Part shown: positions 23,376-35,000 of the stretch, piece by piece
How the letters are laid out: the number at the start of each line of letters is the position of its first letter
Numbering within the stretch: position 1 is the stretch's first letter
NCBI GenBank assembly: GCA_034336665.1
Contig: CM067584.1
Coordinates: 2,728,001-2,792,000, forward strand
Reading direction: 5' to 3'
Length of the DNA stretch: 64,000 nucleotides
Origin: Luscinia megarhynchos
Lineage: Eukaryota; Chordata; Aves; Passeriformes; Turdidae
Translations under genes and position numbers: made by a program
The notes under the pieces: model-generated
Databases searched by the model: none
Told to the model about the DNA's origin: nothing
Seen by the model: the letters and a program-made list of their open reading frames with translations, nothing else

Positions 23376-24139
23376 TGGGACACACGGATTGACCCATGGA
23401 AACCCCTCGTTCCTTCCCCCTTTGCCCCCCTCGGGAAGGCGCTGGTGTGGCGCCTCAGTTTCCCCAAGCTGGCCATCCCTGAACCCCCCAAAATGCGACA
23501 GTGAGCCCCCAAAAACAAGGGAAGGCTCAAGACATGCCAGGACCGAAATCTTGTGGACAGACAGCTGCTAAATACTCATTTCGGAGGGTGAGCAGCCAGC
23601 TTGGAGAGCCCTGCTCACCGCCGCGCCTCCAAAGGTGTCTCGGCACCCCTGGGAGCACCCCAAAAATACAAACCGCCGCGCCCGCGGAGGAAGCGCTGCC
23701 TAAGCGGCTTGGGGGGATTAGAGCCGTCCCTGGGCGCGCCCGGCCCGGCCCGGCCGCTGGCGGTAATCGCCTCGCGGGCAGCTCCCGGTTAATCCCGCCA
23801 CCTGCGGCTAATCCGGCCGCGCCGGGCCGGGCCGGGCCGGGCGCGCTGGCCTGGAGCACCCCAAAGCGGGCGCTGCCCGAGGATATAAATACAGCCGGCC
23901 CCGGGCCAGGGCAGGCGGGATTGGGAGCGCGGATTGGTGCCAGCGCGACAGGCGAGGTGACGGTGTCACCTTGTGCCACCCCCCGGGCGATGGGACGCGG
24001 GACAAGGCGGGGGTGGCCCGGGTGTCGCTGCTGCTGCCGCGCCCTGGGGGACGCGGCTACTGCAGGGACATCCCGCGGGTTCCCGGGGAGTTTGGGAGTG
24101 TCACCGGCGGGCTCAGGGATGGAGAGACCAAAAAAAAAT
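23376..24139. other. Intergenic CpG-rich segment with clustered TAATCC-type sites
   Basis: Unique sequence. Between about 23,713 and 23,815 there are several TAATC-core sites on both strands (GGATTAG, GTAATCG, TTAATCCC, CTAATCCG), which fit K50 homeodomain binding (OTX/PITX type). A TATA-like GATATAAATACAG lies at 23,882. No exon recognised. Confidence 0.3.
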
Positions 24140-25405
24140 TTAAAAAAAATTTTTAAAAAATTATATATATGTGTGTGTGTGTATACGTGTGTGTATATAT
24201 ATATATAAATATATATAGAAATATGTGTGTGAGTGTATATATATATATATATGTGTGTGTCTGCGTGTGTGCATATATGTGTGTATATATATATAAATAT
24301 ATATATGGGTGTATATATATAAAAATATATATAGATATATGTGTGTGAGTGTATATATATATATGTGTGTGTGTGTGTATGTGCATATATGTGTGTGTGT
24401 ATATATATAAATATATATATTTTTATATATATATATATATATATAGATATATGTGTGTGTGTATATATATATGTGTGTGTATGTGCATATATCTGTGTAT
24501 ATATATATAAATATATAGATATATGTGTGTGTATATATATAAAAATATATAGAGATATATGTGTGTGTGTATATATATATATGTGTGTGTGTGTGTGTAT
24601 GTGCATATATGTGTGTATATATATAAAAATATATAGAGATATATGTGTGTGTATCTATATAAAAATATATATAGATATATGTGTGTGAATGTATATATAT
24701 ATATGTGTGTGTGTGTGTGTATGTGCATATATGTGTGTATATATATATAAATATATATAGATATATGTGTGTATATATGTGTGTATACATATATATATGT
24801 GCATATATATATATAAATATATATAGAGAAAAGAGAGAGAGAATATATATATAAATATATGAAAGAAATGATATATGGATATATATATATATAGTATATA
24901 AAATATAAAATATAAATATAAAATATAAATATATATATATATAGTACATATAATATATTATATATAAATATAAATATAATATGGAATATAGATAGGAATA
25001 AAATATAGAATAGAAAATATAAATAAAGAGGTATAAATATAAAATATAAAAATATAAAAATATAAAATATAATGGAAAGGAATTAAAGGATATGAAGGGA
25101 CATATGGTGGAATAAAATAAAATAATATAATAAGTAGTAATAATGGAATAAATGGAATATAATATAATAATAAATAAAATATAAATAAATATAAAAATAT
25201 ATAAATAATATATAAATAAATATATATGCATATATATGTATATATATGTATATATGTACATGTATATATATGTATATATACAGACACACACATATATATA
25301 CACATATATTTATATTTATATTTATATTTATATTTATATTTATATTTATATTTATATTTATATTTATATTTATATTTATATTTATATTTATATAAAATAT
25401 AAAGG
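24140..25405. repeat. AT-rich simple-sequence block (TATATG/TATAAA/TTTATA)
   Basis: Starts with poly-A/T, continues as long stretches of alternating TATATA and TGTGTG with degenerate periodicity of about 110-130 bp (24,170-24,830), then TAAATA-rich sequence and a clean (TTTATA)n run at 25,310-25,392. It is almost GC-free next to DNA of very high GC and lies directly downstream of the REEP4 polyadenylation site. Long Tyr/Ile/His frames are meaningless. Confidence 0.95.
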
Positions 25406-25493
25406 CAAAGGACCCCTGGGAGATGCCCGTGAGGAGCACGGGGTGGATTCCCAAGGATGAATTTCTGCTCCCCACATTCTCTAAGTAACAACC

Positions 25494-25499
25494 TTTATT
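25494..25499 (-). terminator. REEP4: Polyadenylation signal of REEP4
   Basis: TTTATT on plus is AATAAA on minus, 337 bases beyond the REEP4 stop. It is the only canonical signal between the stop codon and the AT-rich block, so it likely ends the 3' UTR. Confidence 0.7.
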
Positions 25500-25835
25500 T
25501 CTCCATGCACAAACCCTGTTTTTTGGGAGGGGGGAACTGTTAAAAGCCGTGTGCTGCCCGGCACGGGGGTGTCAGTCTGAGTTTTGGGGGGGGGCCATGG
25601 TGGCTCCCAGGGGGATTTTGGGCAGCAGGAGAGGAGGGGAGCGTGTAGTGTTCACAGCACGGGGAAAAACGGGGAGACCCCTCAGCGCAGCGCCAGCACC
25701 AAACTGGGGGGGTCTGGGGCGGGGGATGAGCTGCTCCCCCCTCCTCGAGGCACCACAAGGAAGGATTTACAGTGTGAGGATCCCCGGGGGGAGCAGCTCC
25801 CCCCTTCCTCTCCCGGCAGGGGCTCCCCAGCGTTT

Positions 25836-28800
25836 TCAGCTCTCCTGCTCCGACAGAGCCGCTTTCCTCCGGGCACGACTGCGCAGGAGCCGGGAGCAGC
25901 CCTGGGCGAGGCAAGGGACAAGGGACACGTCACAGGCACAGCTCAGCACCCCCTGAGGCAGCCCCAAAACCCCCACGGCACCTCTTTGGCAGGGTTCTTC
26001 CTCTGGGATCTCAGGCTCTGGCTGCGGGAAAGGGATTTGGGGTCCCAGCGTGACGAGCGCGGCGGGGACACCTGCGAGTCCGACCACATCTCCTCGTCGT
26101 CAGAGTCGCTCTCGTAGCGCTGGCCTGGGGACAGAGGCGACACGCCAGCTCCCAGCAGGTCCCTGGGAGCCCCCCTGGCTGTGAGCCCCCCCAGCTGCTC
26201 ACCCAGGGGCTGCGGGAGGCTCTGCTGCTCCTCCAGGTACAGCGGGTCCTGGAAGTGCACGGGCGCCTGCTCCGACAGCGAGCGCAGGTCCTGCATGCTG
26301 AAGCTGCGGAGGCGCCCGGTCAGCGCGCCCTGGCCCTGCAGGGGGGACACGGGAGGGTCATGGCCCAGCCCAGGGGACAGCAGGCGGTGCTGTCGCCCCC
26401 CGGGTACCTTGGTGGCCGCCTGGACGGCGGCGCTGGCCGCCAGGTTGAGGCTCCGCTTGCCGAGGCGCAGCACGGTCTCGTAGCCGCGCTCGCGCGCCCG
26501 CACCAGGAACGCGTCGATGTCCTGAGGGACAAACGGGGGCTGGGAGGGAGGGCTGGGCCACTGCCACCCCCCAGGGTATCTGAGCATTGTCACCTCCCAG
26601 GGCATGACCGGGTTCTGAGCATTGTCATCCCCCAGGGCATGACCGGGTTCTGAGCATTGTCACCTTGTCCTGAGCATTGTCACCCCCCAGGGTATCTGAG
26701 CATTGTCACCTCCCAGGGCATCACCGGGTTCTGAGCATTGTCACCATGTTCTGAGCATTGTCACCTCCCTGGGCATTGTCACTCCCCAGGGCATCACCAG
26801 GTTCTGAGCATTGTCACCATGTTCTGAGCATTGTCACCTCCCAGGGTGTCACCGTGTCCTGGGCATTGTCACCATGTCCTGGGCATTGTCACCTCCCAGG
26901 GCATCACCATGTCCTGAGCATTGTCACCTTCCAGAGTATCACCATGTTCTGAGCATTGTCACCTCCCAGGGCATTGTCACATCCCAGGGCACTGTCACCC
27001 CCCAGTGCATCACCATGTCCCTAGACATTGTCACCTTCCATGGCAATGCCACTCCCAGGGAGCTGTCACCCCCCCAGTGCATCACCATGTTCCTGGGCAT
27101 TGTCACCTCGCAGGGCACTGTCATTCACAGGGCATTGTCACCCCCCAGTGCACCACCATGTCCTGTGCATTGTCACCTCCCAGGGCAATGCCATGTCCCA
27201 GGGCATTGTCACCTTCCCAGTACATCATATCATGTCCTGGCCACTGTCACCCCTCAGGGATTCACAAGGTCCCTGGGCATTGTCACCTCGCAGGGCACTG
27301 TCACCCCCAGTGAATCACCATATCCCTGAGCACTGTCACCTCCCTGGGTATCACCATGTCCCTGGGCATTGTCACCTCGCAGGGCACTGTCACCTCCCTG
27401 GGCATTGTCACCCCCAGTGCATCACCATGTCCCTGAGCATTGTCACCTCCCAGGGCAATGCCATGTCCCAGGCATTGTCACCTTCCAGTACATCATATCA
27501 CATCCCTGGCCACTGTCACCCCTCAGGGATTCACAACATCCCTGGGCATTGTCACCTCCCAGGCCAACACCCCAACCCGGGGACACGCCACACCCCCGGC
27601 TCATCACCAACCCAGTTGGGGGGTGGCCGATCCCCCCGGGCTGGGCAGGGAGGAGCCCCCCGAGCCCAGGAACGCGGCCCTGCACCTTCTCCTTGCGGGC
27701 CAGCGTGGGGTGCACGAAGCGGCGGTACAGCAGGCTGGCCCCCCGCGTGTACGGGGACAGCAGCCAGATGACAAAGGCCATCTTCACCTCGTAGTAGAAG
27801 GGGAACCTGGGGCACAGGGACACATCAGGGGGGGCCCAAAGGCACCTCCTGTGCCCCCCACACTCCAGCTCTGGGGACGTGGGGACAGCCAGGGTCCCTC
27901 ACCAGGAGATGAGGAGGTCGGTGAAGGTCTCGGCGGCCATGAAGAGAGAGAAGACGATCCAGTACATCATCCATCGGACCTGGGGGAGCCGTGGGGAGCC
28001 TGTCAGGGGGGGCTGGAGCCTGGGGAAAGGGGGATGAACCCCAGAAACGGGGGACTGGAGCCTGGGGAAAGGGGGCTGAACCCCAGAAACGGGGGGGCTG
28101 GAGCCCCAGAAACAGGGGGGACTGGAGCCCCAGAAAAAGGAGGGACTGGAGCCTGGGAAAAGGGGGGCTGAACCCCAGAAACAGGGGGAACTGGAGCCCC
28201 AAGGAAAGGATGGTTGAACCCCAGAAAGGGGGACAGGAGCCCCAGGAAAGGCGGGGGGCTGGAGGCCACCTAAGGGCTCCCCAGGTACTTGACTCACGTA
28301 TTCCCGGATGTTTTTCGTCTTCACAGCCTTGTAGGAGGCGTAGGCGGGGTAGAGCATCCCGAAGAGCAGCCTGCGGGGCAGGGGGGGTGAGGCAGCGCGG
28401 CAGCGGGAGCAGCGACCCGCGGAGCCCCCGGCCCCAGCGCCCGAGCACCGGGAGCGGCGCCCCGAGCCCGGCGGGACCGGCCCGGAGCACCGGGAGCATC
28501 CCCCGAGCCCGGCGGGACCGGCCCGGAGCACCGGGAGCATCCCCGAGCCCGGCGGGACCGGCCCGGAGCACCGGGAGCATCGCCCGAGCCCGGCGGGACC
28601 GGCCCGAGCCCCCGGCGAGGCTCGGCCACGCTGAGCACGGTGTCACCGTCACTTCCGAACGACACCGGGACCGGCCCGACCTGTCCGGGCGCGGCGGGGA
28701 CACGGGGCGGGGGCGGCGCACGGGCTCGGTCCCCCGCGGGCTCTGTCCCCCGAGGGTGTCATCCAGCCCCCTCAAGGGGCTCCTGGTGTCCTGGTGGCCT

Positions 28801-29606
28801 TCTGTGAGCAGGGACCCCCGGGATGGGGCAGGGACCCCCGGGATGGGGCAGGGACCCCCTGGGATGGGGTAATGACACCCTGAGATGGGGTAGGGACCCC
28901 TGGGATGGGGCAGGGACCCCCTAGCATGGGGTAGAGACCCCCGAGATGGGGCAGGGATCCCCTAAGATGGGGCAGGGACCCTCCGGGATGGGGCAGGGAC
29001 CCTCTAGCATGGGGTAGAGACCCCCGAGATGGGGCAGGGATCCCCTAAGGTGGGGCAGGGACCCTCCGGGATGGGGCAGGGACCCCCCGGGGATGGGGCG
29101 GGGACCCCCGGGGATGGGGCGGGGACCCCCGGGGATGGGGCAGGGACCCTCCGGGATGGGGCAGGGACCCTCCGGGATGGGGCAGGGACCCCCCGAGATG
29201 CGGTAGAGACCCCCTGGGATGGGGTAATGACCCCAGGGATGGGGCAGGGACCCCCCGAGGATGGGTAGAGACCCCCGAGGATGGGGCAGGGACCCCTCAG
29301 CTGACGCAGACCCCCACCCCAAGCCGTGCTCACCCTCCCCAGGAAGGGCAGGGAGGACCAGCAGCAGCTCAGGGACGCATTTTCGGGGGGTGGCATTTTT
29401 GGGGGGGACTGGTTACCCCAATACAAGAAATTTGGGGTCGCTCCCCCAAACCCCGCTGCGGGGTGACCCCAATTAATGGAGTAGCCGGAGGGGGGACAGA
29501 GGATCGGGGGTCCCTCCAGAAGCACCCCCCACCCTGCAGCCCCTCCCCCGCTACACCGCGCGGACCCCACTCACTCGATCACCCGGCTGAGGATCCAGGA
29601 CACCAT
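25836..29606 (-). CDS. REEP4: REEP4, receptor expression-enhancing protein 4; complete, 8 exons, 252 aa
   Basis: Minus-strand exons: 29606-29575, 28370-28298, 27979-27903, 27806-27686, 26521-26408, 26335-26203, 26124-25982, 25901-25836. Total 759 nt with every phase consistent; human REEP4 has 257 aa. The TB2/DP1/HVA22 region runs from [11 protein letters not shown] through [32 protein letters not shown] and [20 protein letters not shown], giving hydrophobic hairpins that insert in the ER membrane. A helix ([20 protein letters not shown]), [13 protein letters not shown], an acidic patch [12 protein letters not shown], and a basic tail ending [15 protein letters not shown] follow. REEP3/4 shape tubular ER and clear ER from chromosomes in mitosis by binding microtubules. 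REEP4 is separated from its paralogues by the human-like C-terminus and by its position next to LGI3. All introns are GT-AG and no break was found. Confidence 0.96.
26560..27560. repeat. Minisatellite in REEP4 intron 4
   Basis: About 30 units of TGAGCATTGTCACCTCCCAG plus GGCATCACCATGTCC. It fills most of the 1.16-kb intron between exons 27806-27686 and 26521-26408. Ser/His/Pro-rich open frames follow from the repeat. Confidence 0.92.
27990..28262. repeat. Minisatellite in REEP4 intron 2
   Basis: About nine units based on GGGGGACTGGAGCC, TGGGGAAAGGGGGCTG and AACCCCAGAAAC, occupying most of the 318-bp intron. Confidence 0.85.
28430..28612. repeat. Short tandem array, about 41-bp unit, REEP4 intron 1
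   Basis: Four to five copies of CCCGAGCCCGGCGGGACCGG then CCCGGAGCACCGGGAGCATC. CpG-dense, and could hold promoter-proximal Sp1-type sites; no exon. Confidence 0.8.
28800..29295. repeat. Minisatellite, about 20-bp unit, REEP4 intron 1
   Basis: About 24 copies of GGGATGGGGCAGGGACCCCC, with variants AGCATGGGGTAGAGACCC. It lies 0.3 kb from REEP4 exon 1. Confidence 0.9.
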
Positions 29607-29890
29607 GGCGCGGCCGGGGATGGAGGCCCGGGCAGTGCCGGGCGGGTGGGCGGGTGCTGCGCCCCCCTGGAGCCCCCAAATCCCCCCCGAGCCCCGAGGG
29701 AGCGAATCCAACAACTTAAAAGTTGCAGCAACCGAACGGCGCATGCGCAGTGCGGGCCCCACGGGCCGTTCTTAAAACGGCAACGATCTTAAAAGGGCAA
29801 CGGATTTCTTAAAAGGGCAATGCCGTTAAAACGGCAACGTGGTCACTTAAAAGGGCAATGCCCTTAAAAGGGCAATAGATCCTCCTGAAA
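29607..29890 (-). promoter_or_regulatory. REEP4: REEP4 promoter region with NRF-1 site and CTTAAAAGG repeats
   Basis: Directly upstream of the REEP4 ATG: a perfect NRF-1 palindrome GCGCATGCGC (29,739-29,748), no TATA box, then from about 29,770 to 29,880 a cluster of CTTAAAAGGGCAA / GTTAAAACGGCAA units. One of them is a full CCTTAAAAGG, matching the SRF CArG consensus. Promoter assignment is inferred from position. Confidence 0.55.
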
Positions 29891-30054
29891 GTGTGACCCG
29901 CATGTGGAGGTGAGTCCCAGCCTTACACAATAAAAACATTTTATAAATCCCTTACATATATTAGATATCAATATAAAATATCCTAAGCACGCCTAAAATG
30001 TCGTGTTTAAAATTGCCCTGATATATTGAATGTTAATATATTAATACATGAATA

Positions 30055-30182
30055 CAATAATGCATTACTATATTAATATATTAATATATTAATGTATTAA
30101 TGTATTAATGTATTAATGTATTAATGTATTAATGTATTAATGTATTAATGTATTAATGTATTAATGTATTAATGTATTGAAT
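30055..30182. repeat. Octanucleotide microsatellite (TATTAATG)n
   Basis: About 14 copies in an AT-rich island (29,930-30,300) between REEP4 and LGI3. The island has several TTAATATA variants and no gene. Confidence 0.93.
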
Positions 30183-30854
30183 AGCACTATATTAATGCAC
30201 AATATATTAATATAGTATATGTATTAAATACTCCCTAATACATGAAAATTTATTCCTTAATTTCATATTTTTATATATTAAAACATACAATTTTTAAAGT
30301 AATGAACTGGAAGGGAAAGGAGGGGAGAGCCACTCTGATCGATGTTAAAGAATTATTTTTGGGTCTGGAGGGGATTTGATGTTTTTTTGGTGTTCTGATG
30401 GACAATGTGGAGCCCTCCTGAGAAAATAAAATCTTGCAGCCCCAGGACTGATCCAGGGTTTCCCAAATTCCCCATTCCTGGTGCAGTGCTCCCTGTGCTT
30501 TCAAACCTGCTTTTTCTGCCAGGGAAACTGAGGCAGGCACACGTGGCAGCGCCTGGGAGAAACTCCCCAAACCCATCCGTGCCCCGGAGGTGCTCGTTAC
30601 CTGCGAGAGGATCTTCATTTGTGCCCTTAATTGGTGGTTTTCCATATTTATACACCTGGGAGCCAGAGAAAAGCTCCCCTGGAAAACCAGTCCAGCAGGG
30701 ACTCCCCTCCCTGGGGAAGCACCGCCCGCACCGCGGGCCAGGGATTCTGCTGGAATAAACACCCTGAAAGGAGGAATTCCCGCTGCCTGGTGCTGTGGAA
30801 TTTCAGGAAGAGAGGCTGGAAGGACACACGGGCGGGACTGGGGGTCACAGTGTG
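30183..30854. other. Intergenic REEP4-LGI3, no gene seen
   Basis: Mixed-composition unique sequence. A minus-strand frame of 163 codons (30,271-30,762) has no similarity I recognise, no supporting splice pattern and ordinary composition, so it is not called. A reverse-orientation GGGAAACTGAGGCA motif lies near 30,523. Confidence 0.4.
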
Positions 30855-30860
30855 TTTATT
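30855..30860 (-). terminator. LGI3: Polyadenylation signal of LGI3
   Basis: TTTATT on plus is AATAAA on minus, about 1.17 kb beyond the LGI3 stop codon, implying a long 3' UTR that contains a minisatellite. Confidence 0.6.
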
Positions 30861-30984
30861 GGGGGGTTGGTGGGCACGGACACCCCGCTGGCAGCGGGGC
30901 CGTGGGCACGGGGAGCTGCTGGGCATGCACGGAGAGGGGCGGGAGCTGCTGGCCTGGAGCGTGGAGCCCTCAGGGCACCGTGTC

Positions 30985-31680
30985 TGCATCCGCCTGGGGG
31001 CATCGTGAGCATCCCATCGTCCTCGGGGCGTCACATCTGCATCCATCTCGGAGCGTCCTGAGCATCCCATCGTCCTCAGGGTATCACATCTGCATCCATC
31101 TCAGAGCATCCCATCATACTTGGGTCATCCCACATCAGATCTGCGTCCATCTCAGAGCATCCTGAGCATCCCATCGTCCTCGGGACATCGTGTCTGCATC
31201 CACTCTGGAGCATCCTGAGCATCCCATCGCCCTCGGGGCATCGTGTGTGAATCCATCTCAGAGCATCCTGAGCATCCCATCGCCCTCGGGGCATCGTGTC
31301 TGCATCCACCTGGGGGCATCCTGAGCATCCCATCGCCCTCGGGGCATCGTGTCTGCATCCACCTGGGGGCATCCTGAGCATCTCATTATCCTTGGGTCAT
31401 CTCATTTTCATCCACCTTGGAGCATCCTGAGCATCTCATCGTCCTTGGGGCATCCCTCATCTCATTTCCATCCGCCTCAGAGCTTTCTGGAGCATCTCAT
31501 CATCCTCAGGGCATCTCATTTCCATCCACCTCAGAGCATCCTGAGCACCCCATCATCCTCAGGGCATCCCATTTGCATCCACCTTGGAGCATTCCACTGG
31601 CCTTGGAGCACCCCATCCTCATCATCCTCATCATCCTCAGCATCCCATCATCATCCTCAGCACCCCATCCTCCTCAGGGC
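30985..31680. repeat. Minisatellite within the presumed LGI3 3' UTR
   Basis: About 14 units of roughly 45-55 bp built from CTGAGCATCCCATCGCCCTC, GGGGCATCGTGTCTGCATCC and ACCTGGGGGCAT. It lies between the LGI3 stop (32,029) and its polyadenylation signal, so it would be transcribed. Confidence 0.88.
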
Positions 31681-32028
31681 ACCCCACCCCATCCCATCCC
31701 CTTCGGAGCATCCCAAATCCCCTCAGCACCCCGGGAACCCCCCACCCCTCCTGCCACACCCCCGCCTCCTGTCCCCCTCCCTTTCCTTCCCCACCAGCTC
31801 CCATCCCATGGCCCAAACTGAACAAAGACCCCCCCAAACCCTCTCCACCCCCCCAGGGGTGCAGCTCAGCGGGGCAAGGCGTGTCCCACCCTCCTTCTCT
31901 GCACCCCCCAGGGCGAAACCGGGGGGGAAACTGAGGCACCGTGGGGCTGGGTGAAGGTGGAGGGCTGGGACGGGGGGGGTGGGGGGCAGGGGGTGGCGGG
32001 CACATGCGCGTGGCTTTTTGGGTGCCAG

Positions 32029-35000
32029 CTACAGGCTGAGGTCCACCACCACGTGCCGGTACACCAGCGTGTTGGCCTTGAAGCTGGGCGCCAGCAGCAG
32101 CTGCACGTCGGCCGCCGGCACCGCCCGGAACGCCCGCGGCGCCTGCACCGACAGCTCCTGGAACTTGGCGAACTTCTGCTTCTCCTCCTCCCACAGGTAG
32201 ACGTGGGTGAAGGAGAAGTCGCTGCCCAGCGCCAGGTAAAGGCGGCGGCCCACGGCGAAGGGCTGCAGCACCATGGAGCCCCGCGACGGCAGCGTCTGCA
32301 CCTCCACGAAGCGCTGCCCCTCCCAGCGCACCACCTTGGAGTCGCCGATGTAGCGGCTGAGGCACAGGAACTGCTCCCGCTTGGCCCTGAAGTGTTTGAC
32401 CATCTGCACGTCCAGCACCTCGCCCACCTCGCCCTGCGGCACGAACTGCTTCTGCGCCCGGCTCCACTGGTAGATGACGGGCGCCTGCGAGCTGCTGGAG
32501 ATGATCAGCCGCGGTTTGCCGTCGTTCTCCACGTACTCCACGTCGGTGTCGCGGTGCCAGGCGTGGAGGGCTTGGTGGGAGTAAAACCCGTTCTGGTTGA
32601 GGCGGTAGAGGCTGGTGGAGCCCGCCTTGGAGCTGTCGGCGATGACGAAGTACCAGTCGCCCTCGATCTGGAAGGCCTCGATGTCGTTGGGCTTGCGGAT
32701 TTTCTGGCTGTCGATGTCCTGGATCTTGATGAACTTGTCCACGGCCGTGTCCCAGCGGTAAATGTAGGAGCCGCCGAAAAGCTGCGCCACCACCACGTAG
32801 AGCTGCTCCTGCGCCACGATGGGCTTGCAGTGCACCGCCGAGTGAGCTGGCGACAAACCGCGTCACGCCGGGGCTGCGCCCGTCCCACGTCACGCCCAGC
32901 CCGGCCCCCCAGCCCAAATCCTCACCGGGGATGCGGTCGAAGTCGCGGAGTTTGCGCTCCACGTAGTCCCACTTGAGGATGGAGCAGCTGCTGGCGCTGG
33001 GCTGAGCCAGCGCCACGTACAGATCGCTGGCGTAGGTGAAGGGCTCGGCCGACACCGCCTGGAAGGGCAGGACCTGGTGCATCACGAAATCTGCAGCGGG
33101 GAGAGGCGGCAGTGAGCGTCTGAACAGCCAGGGGTGAGGTGACAGGTGACAGGTGACAGGTGACAGGGGACGGCGCTGCCTTACCCGTGGTGATGCACTG
33201 GAAGTCACCGAGCGCCAGGTCCCGGATCCGCTGTCCCTCGAACTGCCCGGGGCTGCTGCAGAAGACGGCGGGGACCGTGGTGTTGGTGCTCTCCAGCCAC
33301 TCCACCAGCCACTTGATCTTGCAGTCACACGCCAGCGTGTTGCCGCGGAGGTCCCTGCAGGGATGGCACCGAGTCACCCGCAGCACCCAGCGGGATGTCA
33401 CCCCTGTCCCCCAGCCAGGGATGGCACCGAGTCACCCCCAGCACCCACCGGGATGTCACCCTCTCCCCAGCTCAGTGTCCCAAAAACCCTGCCAGGGATG
33501 GCACCGAGTCACCCCCAGCCCCTGGGATGTCACCCTGTCCCCAGCCCGATGTCCCCAGCCACCCCTCACAGGTCACTCAGGATGTCCAGCGGCTTGAAGA
33601 GGTCCCGTGGCAGCGTCTGCAGGTTGTTGTTGGCCAAGGACCTGGGGGACGAGAAGAGTCGTGGAGGTGACACCTCCCCGACAGTGACAAAGGGACAGGG
33701 CCACCCCCGCAGCGTCCCCCGGGTGCTCACAGGTGTGTCAGCGACTTGAGCCCGCGGAAAGTGCCTTTTGAGAGCGCCTGGATGTCGTTGTTCTCAATGA
33801 ACCTGGAAGGGCAGCAGAGGGTGACGGGGCCACCCCGAGGGTCACGGGGCCACCCCGAGGGTGTCCCCCCACCCCTGTGCCCCCCGTGTCCCCGTCCCCT
33901 CGTCACACACAGGTACTGCAGGTGCGACAGCCCGGCGAAGGCGTTGTCCCCGATCAGCGTGAACTTGTTGGAGTTGAGGAGGCTGCGAAGAGAGAGGGGG
34001 AGCGTCAGCGCCGGGCTGGGCCGGGCGAGCAGCGGGGCGAGCAGGGGACAGGGGACACGTACAGGAACTGCAGCGAGGGGATGTGGGCGAAAGCCGCCTC
34101 CCGGATCTCCGTGAAGGCCGCGTTCACCATCGTCCTGCCGAGAGACGGAGCCTCAGGCGAGCGGGCGGCACTGCCACCCCCGGGCCCCAGCGGCAGCTCG
34201 GTGCCACCCGCCGGGGCAGCGGGAGGGGACAGAGGGACCCCAGCGGGAGGGGACAGAGGGACCCCAGCAGGAGGGGACAGACGGACCCCAGCAGGAGGGG
34301 ACAGAGGGACCCCAGCGGGAGGGGACAGAGGGAGCCCAGCGGGAGGGGACAGAGGGACCCCAGCGGGAGGGGACAGAGGGACCCCAGCGGGAGGGGACAG
34401 AGGGACCCCAGCGGGAGGGGACACGGGGGGCGAGTGCGGGGGGCTGGCCCCACCCCAGGCTGCCCACAGCCGGCCCGGCGCCGCGGGCGTGCACAGGTGT
34501 GAAAACACGCAGGAGCGAGTGTGTGACACACAGACAGATGTAACACACACAGGTGTGACACACACAGGTGTGACACATAGAGGTGTAACACACACACAGG
34601 TGTAACACACATGAACAGGTGTAACACACATGAACAGGTGTGTAACACACACACAGGTGTAACACACAGGAAAGGGTGTGTGACACACACAGGTGTAACA
34701 CACACACACACAGAGCACACAGGTGTAACACACATGAATGGGTGTGTAACACACACACAGGTGTAACACACACAAGTGTGACACACAGGAACGGGTGTGT
34801 GACACATAGACAGAGGTATAACACACACACAGGTGTAACACACACAGGCGTGACACAGGAATGGGTGTGTGACACATAGACAGAGGTGTAACACACACAG
34901 GTGTAACACACACACAAACAGGTGTAAGACACATGATCGGGTGTGTAACACACACACACAGAGGTGTAGCACACACACACGGATGTGTAACACATACAAA

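Noticed and set aside
24161..25303. Minus-strand 380-codon Tyr/Ile/His frame
   Set aside because: AT-rich simple sequence with very few stops of the right phase; no amino-acid complexity.
30271..30762. 163-codon minus-strand frame with ordinary composition
   Set aside because: No family similarity recognised, no splice or promoter support, and it lies downstream of the LGI3 polyadenylation signal on the same strand.
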